Part shown: in pieces, positions 1 to 7,896 of the stretch | Position numbering within the stretch: the stretch's first letter is position 1 | Layout of the letters: each line of letters begins with the position of its first letter | NCBI GenBank assembly: GCA_041655765.1 | Contig: JBBAEU010000025.1 | Location: 1 to 30,560 of the forward strand | Reading direction: 5' to 3' | DNA: 30,560 bases | DNA from: Brumimicrobium sp041655765 | Lineage (GTDB): Bacteria; Bacteroidota; Bacteroidia; Flavobacteriales_D; Crocinitomicaceae | Notes under the pieces: generated by a model | The model's input: only the letters and a program-made list of their open reading frames with translations | Databases searched by the model: none | What the model was told of the DNA's origin: nothing | Program-made: the position numbers and the translations under genes

Positions 1-134
1 AAGGCTTCCGGGCTTGGTTGTTTTTTCTCACGTAACATGCGCCAAGGTTTAACCCACGGGTTAACGCCGCTCTCTAACTTTTCGATAATTTGAGCCGTGA
101 TTTTGTCTAACTTATTTGTAACTGTTTTTTTCAT
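1..134 (-). CDS. ArdC-like antirestriction protein, N-terminal fragment (runs off the left edge)
   Basis: Read on the minus strand, an open frame begins with ATG (complement of 132-134) and stays open to base 1, giving about 44 residues beginning MKKTVTNKLDKITAQIIEKL. The segment ITAQIIEKLESGVNPWVKPW matches the opening of the ArdC N-terminal domain, which typically reads as an amphipathic helix followed by G-x-x-PW-x-KPW. ArdC-family proteins are carried by plasmids and phages, bind single-stranded DNA through this domain and often carry a C-terminal zincin domain; they are linked to evasion of host restriction. Here only the start is visible, so the rest of the protein cannot be assessed. 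A purine-rich GGCGGGG lies 4 bases before the ATG, and a TTGACA promoter lies about 60 bases upstream. It points away from the late genes, which suggests an early or accessory operon to the left. Confidence 0.72.
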   Translation of the reverse strand, partial: MKKTVTNKLDKITAQIIEKLESGVNPWVKPWRMLREKKQPSPEA

Positions 135-191
135 AATTCCCCGCCGCTATTTCCTAACTCGCCGCGACGTCTGGCGCTTCCTTCTACCCAT

Positions 192-220
192 AGTTTAGGC
201 GCTTTTTTATTTCGTGTCAA
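192..220 (-). promoter_or_regulatory. sigma-70-type promoter for the leftward ArdC-like gene
   Basis: On the minus strand a perfect -35 box TTGACA (complement of 215-220) is followed after exactly 17 bases by TAAACT (complement of 192-197), which matches the -10 consensus at 4 of 6 positions. Transcription would start near 185 and reach the ArdC-like start codon after a leader of about 50 bases. The -35 box and spacer are ideal and the -10 box is moderate; no experiment supports it. Confidence 0.5.
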
Positions 221-366
221 CACTAAACACTCAACAATTTTTATTACCTTAAAAGGTAAGATTTTTTTATCTTCCAGGTTAGTGCCGGATCTCTTCGCTA
301 CATGCGCATATATACGCACATAACACGTCACATGACGCACACCTTACGCCCGCCCAAAGTTCGTTA

Positions 367-414
367 CTCCTTAAACTTCTTTACTTACTTAAACATTCTC
401 TCTCCTTAAACTTC
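367..414. repeat. 13-bp direct repeat pair CTCCTTAAACTTC
   Basis: CTCCTTAAACTTC occurs at 367-379 and again at 402-414, 35 bp start to start, both in the non-coding control region. Read on the minus strand each copy contains AAGGAG, a ribosome-binding-like core, but only a three-codon frame follows the second copy. Paired identical sites near a divergent promoter could be regulator-binding sites; that is inference. Confidence 0.5.
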
Positions 415-495
415 CGTATAGTCTTATGTCTTCTTTTGTTTTGAAAGATTATTCTTTCTCTTTTGGTTTCACGAGTGTTTCACGATAAAGAAAAA

Positions 496-526
496 TTCTC
501 TCTTTCTCTCTTTCTCTCTTTCTCTC
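496..526. repeat. 8-bp tandem repeat (TTCTCTCT) x 3.9
   Basis: Thirty-one bases are built of TTCTCTCT repeated three times plus seven more bases, with no interruption. It is an all-pyrimidine tract on the plus strand (all-purine on the minus strand) in non-coding DNA. Such short tandem tracts change length by replication slippage and can also alter promoter spacing or form triplex DNA. No gene overlaps it, so coding phase variation is not supported. Confidence 0.85.
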
Positions 527-575
527 GGTCATTCGGTCGGTTTGTGCCTTGATTTTCGCCGATTGATATATACCC

Positions 576-615
576 GCAAAAACTTTTGCATTAAAAGTAA
601 CTTATAAATAAGTTA
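576..615. promoter_or_regulatory. two adjacent inverted repeats, operator-like
   Basis: GCAAAA-AC-TTTTGC (576-589) and TAACTTAT-AA-ATAAGTTA (598-615) are perfect inverted repeats with 6-bp and 8-bp arms and 2-bp centres. Their centres are about 24 bp apart, a little over two helical turns. Their sequences differ, so they would not obviously bind the same protein. Position between divergent phage operons suits a repressor/activator region, but no regulator gene is visible in the window. Confidence 0.4.
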
Positions 616-829
616 AGTATGCGTTTAAGTTCTCTTTTTCGGCGGTTCAATTGTCCGCACCTAACACGATACGCAAAAAAGCGTGATTATATGCGCTTAT
701 TATTTCGCTTGGGTAGCATAACGGCGCACATTTTACACGCAAACAATGCCAGCATGACGCTTGCTGCATGCACCATGACGCGCGCACCTTGAGCAACAAC
801 AACATTTTAAAAGTCCGCACTGTAAACAA

Positions 830-860
830 CCCCCCATAGTCCCCGAAAGAGGGAGGGGGG
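830..860 (+). other. GC-rich hairpin upstream of the packaging genes
   Basis: CCCCCC (830-835) can pair with GGGGGG (855-860), and inside it TCCC (840-843) pairs with GGGA (851-854) around a 7-base loop; ATAG (836-839) is left as an internal bulge. No run of T follows on either strand, so it is not a typical terminator. It lies about 125 bases before the presumed small terminase gene, where a packaging signal or leader structure could be; function is unknown. Confidence 0.45.
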
Positions 861-984
861 GCGGCATACATACATACAATGCCCGGTCGCACTATACACC
901 CATGTTTTTCCTTTCATGTCGTTTTTATGGCGTTGAGTTGTTTGGCAAGATAAACGAAAATAAAAATAAAGAGAGGGCGTGCAT

Positions 985-1338
985 GTGAAAACTGGAGTGA
1001 GTTCGTTAGTGTTGAATAGTTATGAGCAAGCGATCTTGAAGGGTTTTCATGGTGAAGTCACGGTAATCGAGGACGAGAAGAGAACGGCTAAGTTAGTAAA
1101 TCGTTTTTTGGACACAAAAATTAAGAGTGTTATGGAAGACGGGAGCGAGGCGGAGTTTTCGGTTGAAGAGTTGTTAGTGGCGACGAATATTGCACAAGCT
1201 ATCAAAAAGCCAAAAGGTTTAGAAACGATTATGGAGTTGCAAAAAATCCGAGGGGAAGCGAAGGACATTCAAGAAGTAAATGTGTCGTTAGTGGACGCTC
1301 GTTTAAAAGGCATGGGGTTTAAAAAGTTAGATGAATAG
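985..1338 (+). CDS. probable terminase small subunit
   Basis: A 117-residue protein directly before, and overlapping by 8 bases, the large terminase gene. In tailed phages this position normally holds the DNA-recognition subunit that selects the packaging start and loads the motor. The sequence itself is not diagnostic: I see predicted helices, an acidic middle part and a basic C-terminus (RLKGMGFKKLDE), but no clear helix-turn-helix. I chose GTG at 985 because GAGAGGG (971-977) sits 7 bases before it; the in-frame GTG at 979 would be only 1 base from that site and would add two residues. The call rests mainly on gene order. Confidence 0.6.
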   Translation: MKTGVSSLVLNSYEQAILKGFHGEVTVIEDEKRTAKLVNRFLDTKIKSVMEDGSEAEFSVEELLVATNIAQAIKKPKGLETIMELQKIRGEAKDIQEVNVSLVDARLKGMGFKKLDE

Positions 1339-3220
1339 TAGTGCGGAAGTGAAATTAACGCTAGCGGATAAATTATTGTCCGAATATCGTGACGACTTAA
1401 CGGTCGCTTTTCAAGGTTACGCCGTGCCAGTTTACTTCATGATCGAAAAATATTTAAAAATCGTGGATAAAAACGGGCGTTGTATTGATTTTGAACTTAA
1501 TCGGCAACAAATTGCGCTCTACATTGAGATATGCGAACAACGTAGGAGTGGGCGGCCGATACGGCAAAACGTGTTAAAAAGTCGGCAAATCGGGTTTTCG
1601 ACACTAATTGCGGGGATGTTCTTTGTTATTGGGATGTTCACGCCAAATATGAGCGTCGGCGTTGTCGCGGATATTAAGGATCACGCTCAAAATATTTTCA
1701 AGAAGTATGAATTCTTTTATGACCATTTAGACGATAACAACCCCCACCGGGAAGAAATCGAGAAATACGCTCGCGAAAACAAAGGGGCGTTACACCCCCA
1801 TAGTTATAAACCGACGTTAAAAGCGCGGCGCGGTCAGTCGTTTTTAGAAACGGAAGCCGGAAACTCGATTATTGAAGTTGTTGTTGCGGGGGAAAGTAGT
1901 GGACGTTCGGGAACGTATCAACTCCTCCACTTGTCAGAAGCCGCGTTCTTCACGAATTTAAAAGTGACGATGAACGGGTTGCTTGAAACCGTATCGAGCA
2001 ATAACCTCAACAGTATGATTTTTATTGAAACCACCGCGAACGGCTTTAACGAATATAAAGAGCGTTGGGATAAAGACGTCGTCGGCCGGACAGCGTATAA
2101 TGCGTTTTTTGTGCCGTGGTTCTCGAACCCCGAATATGCGGATATGACATATTTAAAAGACCCCGCTAAAGAATTACCGCTTTTTGAGGAGTGGTTCTAC
2201 GAAAAAATAAAAGCGCACCCCGGGTTAACGAATGCGCAGCTTATGTGGTATTGGAATAAATATCAAGATAAGGGCGACAAGGGGATGACGCTCCAAGAAT
2301 ATCCGTTTAGTCCTACCGATGCTTTCTTAACGAGTGGGAACTGTATTTTCGGGGCGGAGCTTGTGGCACGCCGCAAAGACGAAGTCTTAAAAGAACAAAT
2401 GCTGAAGAAACCGATTACCGGTCACTTTGTCTATGAAGCGCACTTTAGCCAAGACGGCTCACAAATCGAACTGAAACGGGACGCTTTTGTTCCCGGACGT
2501 AATGGCGTCATCAAAATCTATAAAGAACCAATTAGCACGCATCCTTACGTTGGCGTTTGTGACCCCAATAACGGCGGAAGTGACGACGCGGCAATTCAAA
2601 TCGTTGATAACCACACGCTCGAACAAGTTGCGGTTATGTATACCAATGAAATGGATCACGATAAAATTGCATATCAATTCTACCTTCTTGGCAAAATGTA
2701 TAACGTTGCGCTACTTTCTAACGAAATGAATATCGGTAAAGCTGTAATGGACTACCTCATTAAACTGAAATATCCGCGGCTTTATATTAACCAAAAAGCT
2801 GCTTATGAAGACTTTCGTCAAGGTATTAGTAAACGTTTTGGTCACATGACCACGAAGGCGAACCGCTCGTTTATGCTTGAAAGTCTTAAAATTGCGTTCC
2901 GGGAAAACCCTTATATGATTAACGACTACGAAACACTTTCACAAATGGAGAGTTTTCAACGCATTGAAAAAATTAGCGGAACGGGAAAATCAACGTTTAA
3001 AGCGGAAGCCTCCGGCGGAAACAAAGACGATTTAGTGATGGCGCTAGCGGGCTTTTTTGAGGTTCGTGGTCAACAAACCGCCCTTTTAACGAAAGAACAT
3101 GCGCGCCTCGATAACAAAATGAGTTTTGATGAAGCAACTATGTATATCGAGAAAAAGCGGCGTGAACAAAGCCAACCCAAACTAAATAAATTAGAAAGGC
3201 AAGTAGGTATTAGATTTTAA
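1331..3220 (+). CDS. terL: terminase large subunit (packaging ATPase/nuclease)
   Basis: A 629-residue DNA-packaging motor protein that docks on the portal, translocates DNA by ATP hydrolysis and cuts the concatemer. The N-terminal ATPase has a TerL-type Walker A, KSRQIGFST (residues 83-91), a hydrophobic Walker B ending in acid, LLHLSEAAFF (198-207, E203), and the coupling motif FIETTANG (231-238). The C-terminal RNase H-like nuclease is marked by VCDPNNGGSDD near residue 410, LLSNEMN near 465 and GGNKDDL near 562, giving the expected spaced acids. The Walker A has Phe where classic P-loops have Lys; upstream Lys83/Arg85 fit the deviant form known in TerL proteins. It overlaps the preceding gene by 8 bases and its stop overlaps the next start (TAATG). 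Length is usual for podovirus-like terminases. Confidence 0.95.
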   Translation: MNSSAEVKLTLADKLLSEYRDDLTVAFQGYAVPVYFMIEKYLKIVDKNGRCIDFELNRQQIALYIEICEQRRSGRPIRQNVLKSRQIGFSTLIAGMFFVIGMFTPNMSVGVVADIKDHAQNIFKKYEFFYDHLDDNNPHREEIEKYARENKGALHPHSYKPTLKARRGQSFLETEAGNSIIEVVVAGESSGRSGTYQLLHLSEAAFFTNLKVTMNGLLETVSSNNLNSMIFIETTANGFNEYKERWDKDVVGRTAYNAFFVPWFSNPEYADMTYLKDPAKELPLFEEWFYEKIKAHPGLTNAQLMWYWNKYQDKGDKGMTLQEYPFSPTDAFLTSGNCIFGAELVARRKDEVLKEQMLKKPITGHFVYEAHFSQDGSQIELKRDAFVPGRNGVIKIYKEPISTHPYVGVCDPNNGGSDDAAIQIVDNHTLEQVAVMYTNEMDHDKIAYQFYLLGKMYNVALLSNEMNIGKAVMDYLIKLKYPRLYINQKAAYEDFRQGISKRFGHMTTKANRSFMLESLKIAFRENPYMINDYETLSQMESFQRIEKISGTGKSTFKAEASGGNKDDLVMALAGFFEVRGQQTALLTKEHARLDNKMSFDEATMYIEKKRREQSQPKLNKLERQVGIRF

Positions 3221-3522
3221 TGAACGCGGAAACAATGAAAAAAATTAAAAATATGACCCCCGAAGAATTAGCGCAATACAAAGCGTTTATTGCGTTTTTT
3301 GAGTTATTAGGGGTGAATGAAGAAGACCTCATGAATGCGGTAGCGCTCATTAAAGGTTATCCCGAACTTATTAGCAAAGCTAATACGATTATTGCGACGC
3401 AAAAAGCTCTTGACGATAAAATACTTCGCGTATTACATAAACCAAAAGACGAAGGCGCGCCGATCAGCGCTCTGGACGATTTCAATAAGGAAGGCGCAAT
3501 GTTAAACCCGTATGGAAAGTAA
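3220..3522 (+). CDS. small hypothetical protein between terminase and portal
   Basis: A 100-residue protein, mostly helical and charged, starting at the ATG that shares its A with the terminase stop (TAATG). The beginning, MKKIKNMTPEELAQYKAFIAFFELLG, resembles a short helical bundle. No family is recognised. It ends 11 bases inside the portal gene, so the terminase, this protein and the portal are translated as a coupled set, which suggests a role in packaging or portal assembly. This is inferred from position only. Confidence 0.75.
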   Translation: MNAETMKKIKNMTPEELAQYKAFIAFFELLGVNEEDLMNAVALIKGYPELISKANTIIATQKALDDKILRVLHKPKDEGAPISALDDFNKEGAMLNPYGK

Positions 3523-5626
3523 AGGTAAAGTTTTTAACGAAACTGTTGCGTATCGGAGTTATAAACGTTATCACGATACCTTTTTCGTTAAGTCTAATCT
3601 CGCGGCTGTCTTAGCGGAAGTCCGTAATTTTGTCGCGGGACGGCAATATGTTAACCCACTTTTAGACGGGCAACCGAAACCAACGTTTAATATTACTCGT
3701 GAATACGTCGAAAAAGTTACCGCTAAACTCCTTGAAACCAAACATAGCGTCGGATTTATTGCTGATAAGGAAGACGAAAGTCTGCGCGAAATCGACGATT
3801 TCTATGAGTATCAAATGAAACAAATTGATGACGAAGATATTACGCAACAAGTGGCGCGCCAAGGCGTTATTGACGGCGTTGCTCTAGCAATTACTAGTTT
3901 TGATAATGACACTATTGGCACAAATAGCCTTTATCGTGGCTTCTTAAAGCGCCAGGTCTTACTTTTTGAAAATACATTTTGGGAAAACCCATATTGTGAA
4001 GATCCACAAGACCAACAATATTGGGGTTATTTCTTCCCAATGGATATTAAAGCGATTAAAGAATTATGCGAAGACCACCTTAGCGATGAAGAAAAAGAAG
4101 AATATATTGTTCCCGACGAATACTTTAACTTAAGCGAAACTGATCGTGAAAAAGTTAAAAATGATATTGATAACGAAGTGGCGATGGTCTATGTCCGCTT
4201 CTTCCGCGTTAACGGCGAAGTATTCTTTGAACTTGCGACACGTTATGTTGACTTATATAAAGTTCCCCACTCACTAAACCCGAAAACCAATAAAACAATT
4301 ATGAAAAATCTTAAAAAAGATTTAGAAAAACGGGTGAAAGAGGATGAAGAAGACGTCAATAAAAAGGTTATTGATTATGCTACGGACGGCGCAAAGTATT
4401 TACTCTTTACTAGAGCGGAAAAAACAACGCTTTCGCAACATAATAAAGAAAAATCAAAGTTTTGGCGCTATCCAGTGTCGGTTTTCCGGCCTTATCCCAT
4501 TGTTGGCTCAATTCTTGGCGAAAGTGGGGCATCACAAATTATCGCTAATCAAAAAATTGTTAACTACACATTCTTGCTCATTATTCTCATTATGCAAAGT
4601 CATGCCATGCCGAAGATCCTCGCAAAAGAAGAATCACTACGAGGGCAAGAATATGATAATTCGCCAAACCAAATTCTTATTGACTATACACCGGTTACCG
4701 CGGGCGTGCAGTGGGGTATTACCCGCTTAAGTAGTGGCGACGCCGTTAATTCTAATTTAATCGAAATCGGCCAACGTATTATCGGTCTTACTCGTAATAT
4801 CAATGGCTTTGACGATTTAATTAGTAATGCCTCTAAAGATTTAAGTGGTTATGCGTATCAACAATTAGTGCAACAAGCAAATCTCACCCTCCAACAACCG
4901 CAAAAACGATTATGGAAATACATTAAAGAAAATGCCCGCACCGATTTACTTTACTTCAAACACTATGTTGATAAAGCTAAATACTTTATCCGGAAAAGTG
5001 GAAGTGAAGTCGAACTAAACGAAAACTATCGTGAAATGGCACAAAACATGGTGGCGTCCGGCAAAATTGACGGCGTGCCAATGGATACAGTGTTACCAAA
5101 AACAAAGCAAACCGTCGTGCGTGATATTGACGAAACGATGTTTGATAGTGAATTTAATGTCATTGTTGACGTTGAACAAGGTATCGCTGGTTCGGAAATT
5201 AGCGAGAGCCAACACTATAAAGAAGTATTCCAATATGTGGCCTCCGGTAATCTTGACGTCGATAAAATTAAACTTTGGGTTATGAATGACCCGGCGTTTA
5301 GTGCGAAAACCAAACAACGGCTTAGTAAGGCTTTTGAAGCCCTTGAAAATAGTCAGTTGCAAATCAAAAACCAAGAAATCGCCGAACTTCAAAACATTAT
5401 TCAAACACTCATGCAAAACATGAAGACAATGGAAGGCAATATGGAATTCTTAAAATCGCGCGACACCGCCCGCGAAAAAGCATTTAAAGAACAAAATGCC
5501 TTAAATAAAGCGGCAGTTGAAGCGTTCGCCGCGCAAGGCGGAGGCGCACAAGTCATGAGCGAGAGTGAAGTGAAGGCGCAAAACGCAAAAGGTATCAGTG
5601 GCGGCAAGTTTGATACCACCCCTTAA
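3512..5626 (+). CDS. portal protein (P22-like long form)
   Basis: A 704-residue protein placed between terminase and scaffold, the standard place of the portal, the dodecameric ring through which DNA enters and leaves the head. Length matches the long podoviral portals (P22 gp1 is about 725 residues) rather than the ~450-residue siphoviral type. The segment LLFENTFWENPYCEDPQDQ (near residue 150) is typical of this group, as is the helical stem region. The C-terminal ~100 residues are rich in Gln, Glu and Lys and predict a coiled coil (from about QLQIKNQEIAELQNIIQTL), probably the barrel that projects into the head. It overlaps the preceding gene by 11 bases. No transmembrane segment is seen. 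Confidence 0.85.
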   Translation: MESKGKVFNETVAYRSYKRYHDTFFVKSNLAAVLAEVRNFVAGRQYVNPLLDGQPKPTFNITREYVEKVTAKLLETKHSVGFIADKEDESLREIDDFYEYQMKQIDDEDITQQVARQGVIDGVALAITSFDNDTIGTNSLYRGFLKRQVLLFENTFWENPYCEDPQDQQYWGYFFPMDIKAIKELCEDHLSDEEKEEYIVPDEYFNLSETDREKVKNDIDNEVAMVYVRFFRVNGEVFFELATRYVDLYKVPHSLNPKTNKTIMKNLKKDLEKRVKEDEEDVNKKVIDYATDGAKYLLFTRAEKTTLSQHNKEKSKFWRYPVSVFRPYPIVGSILGESGASQIIANQKIVNYTFLLIILIMQSHAMPKILAKEESLRGQEYDNSPNQILIDYTPVTAGVQWGITRLSSGDAVNSNLIEIGQRIIGLTRNINGFDDLISNASKDLSGYAYQQLVQQANLTLQQPQKRLWKYIKENARTDLLYFKHYVDKAKYFIRKSGSEVELNENYREMAQNMVASGKIDGVPMDTVLPKTKQTVVRDIDETMFDSEFNVIVDVEQGIAGSEISESQHYKEVFQYVASGNLDVDKIKLWVMNDPAFSAKTKQRLSKAFEALENSQLQIKNQEIAELQNIIQTLMQNMKTMEGNMEFLKSRDTAREKAFKEQNALNKAAVEAFAAQGGGAQVMSESEVKAQNAKGISGGKFDTTP

Positions 5627-5635
5627 TTTAGTTAT

Positions 5636-5737
5636 TTCGCCCTACGGGTCGAAGATAAATCGCCACCTATGGCGGGCATAAGCCAAAAATAGACTACCCA
5701 GTCATGGTGAAAATGGCAATTCGGGTATTCCAACCCG
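5636..5737 (+). promoter_or_regulatory. structured leader with three hairpins before the scaffold gene
   Basis: The 128 bases between portal and scaffold are the longest gap in the head operon and hold three consecutive hairpins: 5636-5653 (TTCG/CGAA plus CCC/GGG, loop TAC, one bulged T), 5661-5674 (CGCCA/TGGCG, loop CCTA) and 5722-5737 (CGGGT/ACCCG, 6-base loop). The last ends 4 bases before the AAAGGAG ribosome site. None is followed by a T run, so termination is unlikely; RNA stabilisation, processing or translational control of the abundant scaffold and capsid proteins is more plausible. Confidence 0.45.
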
Positions 5738-5754
5738 TGCGAAAGGAGCAAGAA

Positions 5755-6552
5755 ATGGACGACGACAAAAAAAAGGTTGAGGAAATTATTGACGACGAAA
5801 ATAAAGACCTCACCGACGAGGATGTTACGAACGATCCGCAAAATGAAGACCCCAACGTCGAGAAGTCTAACGAAGACGATAATCCGGAGGGGGATAAAAA
5901 ACCGGATAAAACGAAACAATCTCGCGAGGAAAACGCACGCTTTGCTGAATTAAGACGCAAGAATGCGGAACTCGAAAAGAAAAACAAAGAGCTGGAAGCG
6001 GAAGCTACAAAGGCAAGCTTCAACGCTAAAAAAGAAGGTATCACTAAAGAAACGTTAGCAAGTGTAGGCCTCGACGCTATCGAAACTGAAAGTGACCTAA
6101 TTCTCGCTAAAGCCTACGAAAAGGCAATAGCGGACGGCTCAGAAGAACCGTTAAAGGACGCACTTAAGGCACAACGTGACTATAATCGTCAAGAAGCGGA
6201 AAAGACACGCACCAAGACGGAACAAGAAAACGCCATTAAACAAGCGATTATTGATGACCAATTAGCTTTTAAAAAGAAATTTGGTATTGAAACGTCAGCC
6301 GTGTATGGCAAAGACGAGCGCTTTATGAAAATATTCGGCGACTTGTTAAAACCAGGTAACTTTACTTCTCTTTATGAAAAATATAAAGGGATCTTCCCCG
6401 ACGAAGAAGGGGAAGACGAAGAAACCGCTAAAGGGAAGGGAACATTCCCAACCCCGCAAAATAAAGCTCCAAAGAAGCAAACCAAAAAGGAACTTCATGA
6501 GCTTGACGATGACGAATTCTTGGCAGCGTGGAATAAAAAATATGAATTATAG
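5755..6552 (+). CDS. capsid scaffolding protein
   Basis: A 265-residue, highly acidic, helix-rich protein between portal and major capsid genes, where phage scaffold proteins sit. It begins MDDDKKKVEEIIDDENKD and continues with a long acidic stretch, then a Glu/Lys/Arg-rich coiled-coil segment (about ENARFAELRRKNAELEKK) and a C-terminus with basic and acidic patches ending in EFLAAWNKKYEL. Scaffolds drive procapsid assembly and leave or are degraded before packaging. I start at ATG 5755, which follows AAAGGAG by 6 bases; an upstream in-frame ATG at 5704 would add 17 residues from the structured leader and has no ribosome site. Composition and place support the call; sequence motifs are not diagnostic. 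Confidence 0.82.
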   Translation: MDDDKKKVEEIIDDENKDLTDEDVTNDPQNEDPNVEKSNEDDNPEGDKKPDKTKQSREENARFAELRRKNAELEKKNKELEAEATKASFNAKKEGITKETLASVGLDAIETESDLILAKAYEKAIADGSEEPLKDALKAQRDYNRQEAEKTRTKTEQENAIKQAIIDDQLAFKKKFGIETSAVYGKDERFMKIFGDLLKPGNFTSLYEKYKGIFPDEEGEDEETAKGKGTFPTPQNKAPKKQTKKELHELDDDEFLAAWNKKYEL

Positions 6553-6572
6553 CCTTTAGGAAGAGGAATAAA

Positions 6573-7811
6573 ATGCCAACAATTAACCCAGTTAAACACG
6601 GTGATCTTACCGATCAACAAATCACTGAAATTAAGAAAAAAGTGTTGCTTCAAGCAGCGCATGACGAATTTTTCGCAAAATTCTCTCATAAAGTCCCTTG
6701 GAAAAAGGGCGCAAAGACAATGTCTTACCGCCGCCTCCTTTATCCAAAAGTTAACCCCGAAGACGTTAAACCATTGACGGAAGGTATTGCACCTCGGCCG
6801 TCAAGAATTGGTTATGGAACGTTCGAAGTCGCGGTTGAAAACTATGCGGACAAAGTCCCATATACCCGCGAAGCCGTTCAATATAACATTGATGACGTCG
6901 TTCGTGATTCGGGCGAAACTCTCGCCTATATCTTTGCGCAAAAATTGGACTACATTAAAGGGAAACCTTTTATTAGTTCACGGGCTAGTATCAGTTATGA
7001 TACAAGCATTATCAAAACAATGCGTAAAGCAAAAATCACCCTTGATAAAAACAAGGCTAAAAAATGGGAAGGCGGCCTCTATTTAATGATGGCTACCCCG
7101 GAAGTTATCGAAAAACTTCAAGACGAGTTAGTCGCTCTTGGGACTTCGCTTGACGAAGCAACCAAAGAAGAATTAGCTCGTGGAATCGTTGGCCGGAAAA
7201 AAGGCTTTGTGATCGCTTCCGTTCCAAGTGACTTATTTAATCTCACTGGTGCGGACGCTGGCAAACACATGGTTGCTTTCGTCGGTCGCACGTTCCAAGG
7301 AACGTCCCCAGTTTCCGTTTATCAATTAGGCGACATTGAGGTCTTTAATAACCCATTAGGGTCGGCGGTTCTTACCGACGAAGACGGCAACATTACCGCT
7401 GACGATAACCGGCAAATCGGGTCGGTCGCCATGAATGCTGACGGCTTAGCCGCAGTCGTTAATGACGACTTATGTATCCTTAACTGTAAAATCACGGTTG
7501 CCACAATTGGCGCTACCGACTTAGCGGATAATGAACGGACTGGCTTCGTTTCAAGTTCCGGCTTTGGTTTCCTCGGCATTGACGTCATTAAAGCGGCTGA
7601 CGGCGAAGAGGTTGCTAGCCCAACTATTGTTGTTAAAGTTAAAGACTCTAACGGCACTACGGTTAGTCCGGAATCGGATGGAACGTATAAACTCACTGCT
7701 GGTGTCAAATACTACTACAGCGTTGCTAAAACAAGTTACACAACTGTAACTGGCTACTACAACGCCAAAGCGTTTGATACCACGCTTACTATTGCATTAA
7801 CCTTAGCTTAG
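6573..7811 (+). CDS. major capsid protein, N4 gp56-type, with C-terminal Ig-like domain
   Basis: A 412-residue capsid protein following the scaffold. The N-terminal ~300 residues carry the pattern of the N4 gp56 family of HK97-fold capsids: KTMSYRRLLYPKVNPEDVKP, then LTEGIAPRPSRIGYGTFEV, then VENYADKVPYTREAVQYNID and a conserved ETLAYIFAQKLD helix. From about residue 309 the composition changes to a small beta-rich domain (IVVKVKDSNGTTVSPESDGT, then GVKYYYSVAKTSYTTVTGYY) that resembles surface Ig-like or PEGA-like modules fused to some capsid proteins. Such domains decorate the head and can bind carbohydrates or mucus. The start ATG follows AGGAAGAGG by 7 bases. The capsid assignment is firm; the domain role is inferred. 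Confidence 0.9.
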   Translation: MPTINPVKHGDLTDQQITEIKKKVLLQAAHDEFFAKFSHKVPWKKGAKTMSYRRLLYPKVNPEDVKPLTEGIAPRPSRIGYGTFEVAVENYADKVPYTREAVQYNIDDVVRDSGETLAYIFAQKLDYIKGKPFISSRASISYDTSIIKTMRKAKITLDKNKAKKWEGGLYLMMATPEVIEKLQDELVALGTSLDEATKEELARGIVGRKKGFVIASVPSDLFNLTGADAGKHMVAFVGRTFQGTSPVSVYQLGDIEVFNNPLGSAVLTDEDGNITADDNRQIGSVAMNADGLAAVVNDDLCILNCKITVATIGATDLADNERTGFVSSSGFGFLGIDVIKAADGEEVASPTIVVKVKDSNGTTVSPESDGTYKLTAGVKYYYSVAKTSYTTVTGYYNAKAFDTTLTIALTLA

Positions 7812-7855
7812 TCTAATCAATGTAATTCAAGTCTAGTCAATTAGTCGAAGGTTTG

Positions 7856-7877
7856 CCGGTTTCCCTTTAAAAACCGG
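7856..7877 (+). other. hairpin between the capsid gene and the next small gene
   Basis: CCGGTTT (7856-7862) pairs with AAACCGG (7871-7877) around an 8-base loop. It lies 45 bases after the capsid stop and 7 bases before the ribosome site of the next gene. No T run follows. It may protect or end-process the capsid mRNA, or lower read-through to the next gene. Confidence 0.5.
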
Positions 7878-7896
7878 TAGAAATGTGAGGAATATA

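Larger units (their letters stand above)
135..984. other. non-coding divergent control region between leftward and rightward phage operons
   Basis: About 850 bases separate the leftward ArdC-like gene from the rightward packaging genes. I see no convincing gene here: the two longest minus-strand frames (131-340 and 647-892) have no family resemblance, and one is crossed by the promoter at 192-220. The stretch does hold a 13-base direct repeat (CTCCTTAAACTTC at 367-379 and 402-414), a four-copy 8-bp pyrimidine repeat (496-526), two neighbouring inverted repeats (576-589 and 598-615) and a GC-rich hairpin (830-860). No strong plus-strand promoter stands out. The best candidate upstream of the packaging genes is TTGTTT, 17 bases, TAAAAA near 940-970, which is weak. 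A switch region, packaging site or regulatory RNA could lie here. Confidence 0.55.

Noticed and set aside
131..340. Minus-strand 69-codon ORF whose stop overlaps the ArdC-like start (ATGA)
   Set aside because: The overlap looks like coupling, but the protein has no recognisable feature, no good ribosome site precedes its start, and a strong TTGACA promoter for the ArdC-like gene lies within it.
496..526. Short repeats as a CRISPR array
   Set aside because: Period is 8 bases with no unique spacers; nothing in the window has the repeat-spacer pattern or cas genes.
647..892. Minus-strand 81-codon ORF in the control region
   Set aside because: Composition is unlike a protein from this phage (many Cys, Pro, Leu runs) and it is built on the GC-rich hairpin and repeats; no ribosome site or family.
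5636..5737. N4-type hairpin promoters for a virion RNA polymerase
   Set aside because: The capsid is N4-like, but the giant ejection protein shows no RNA polymerase motifs, and loops and stems of the hairpins are not alike.
3662..7708. Several antisense ORFs of 60-130 codons over portal, scaffold and capsid genes
   Set aside because: They mirror the well-supported plus-strand genes and lack ribosome sites or family signatures.
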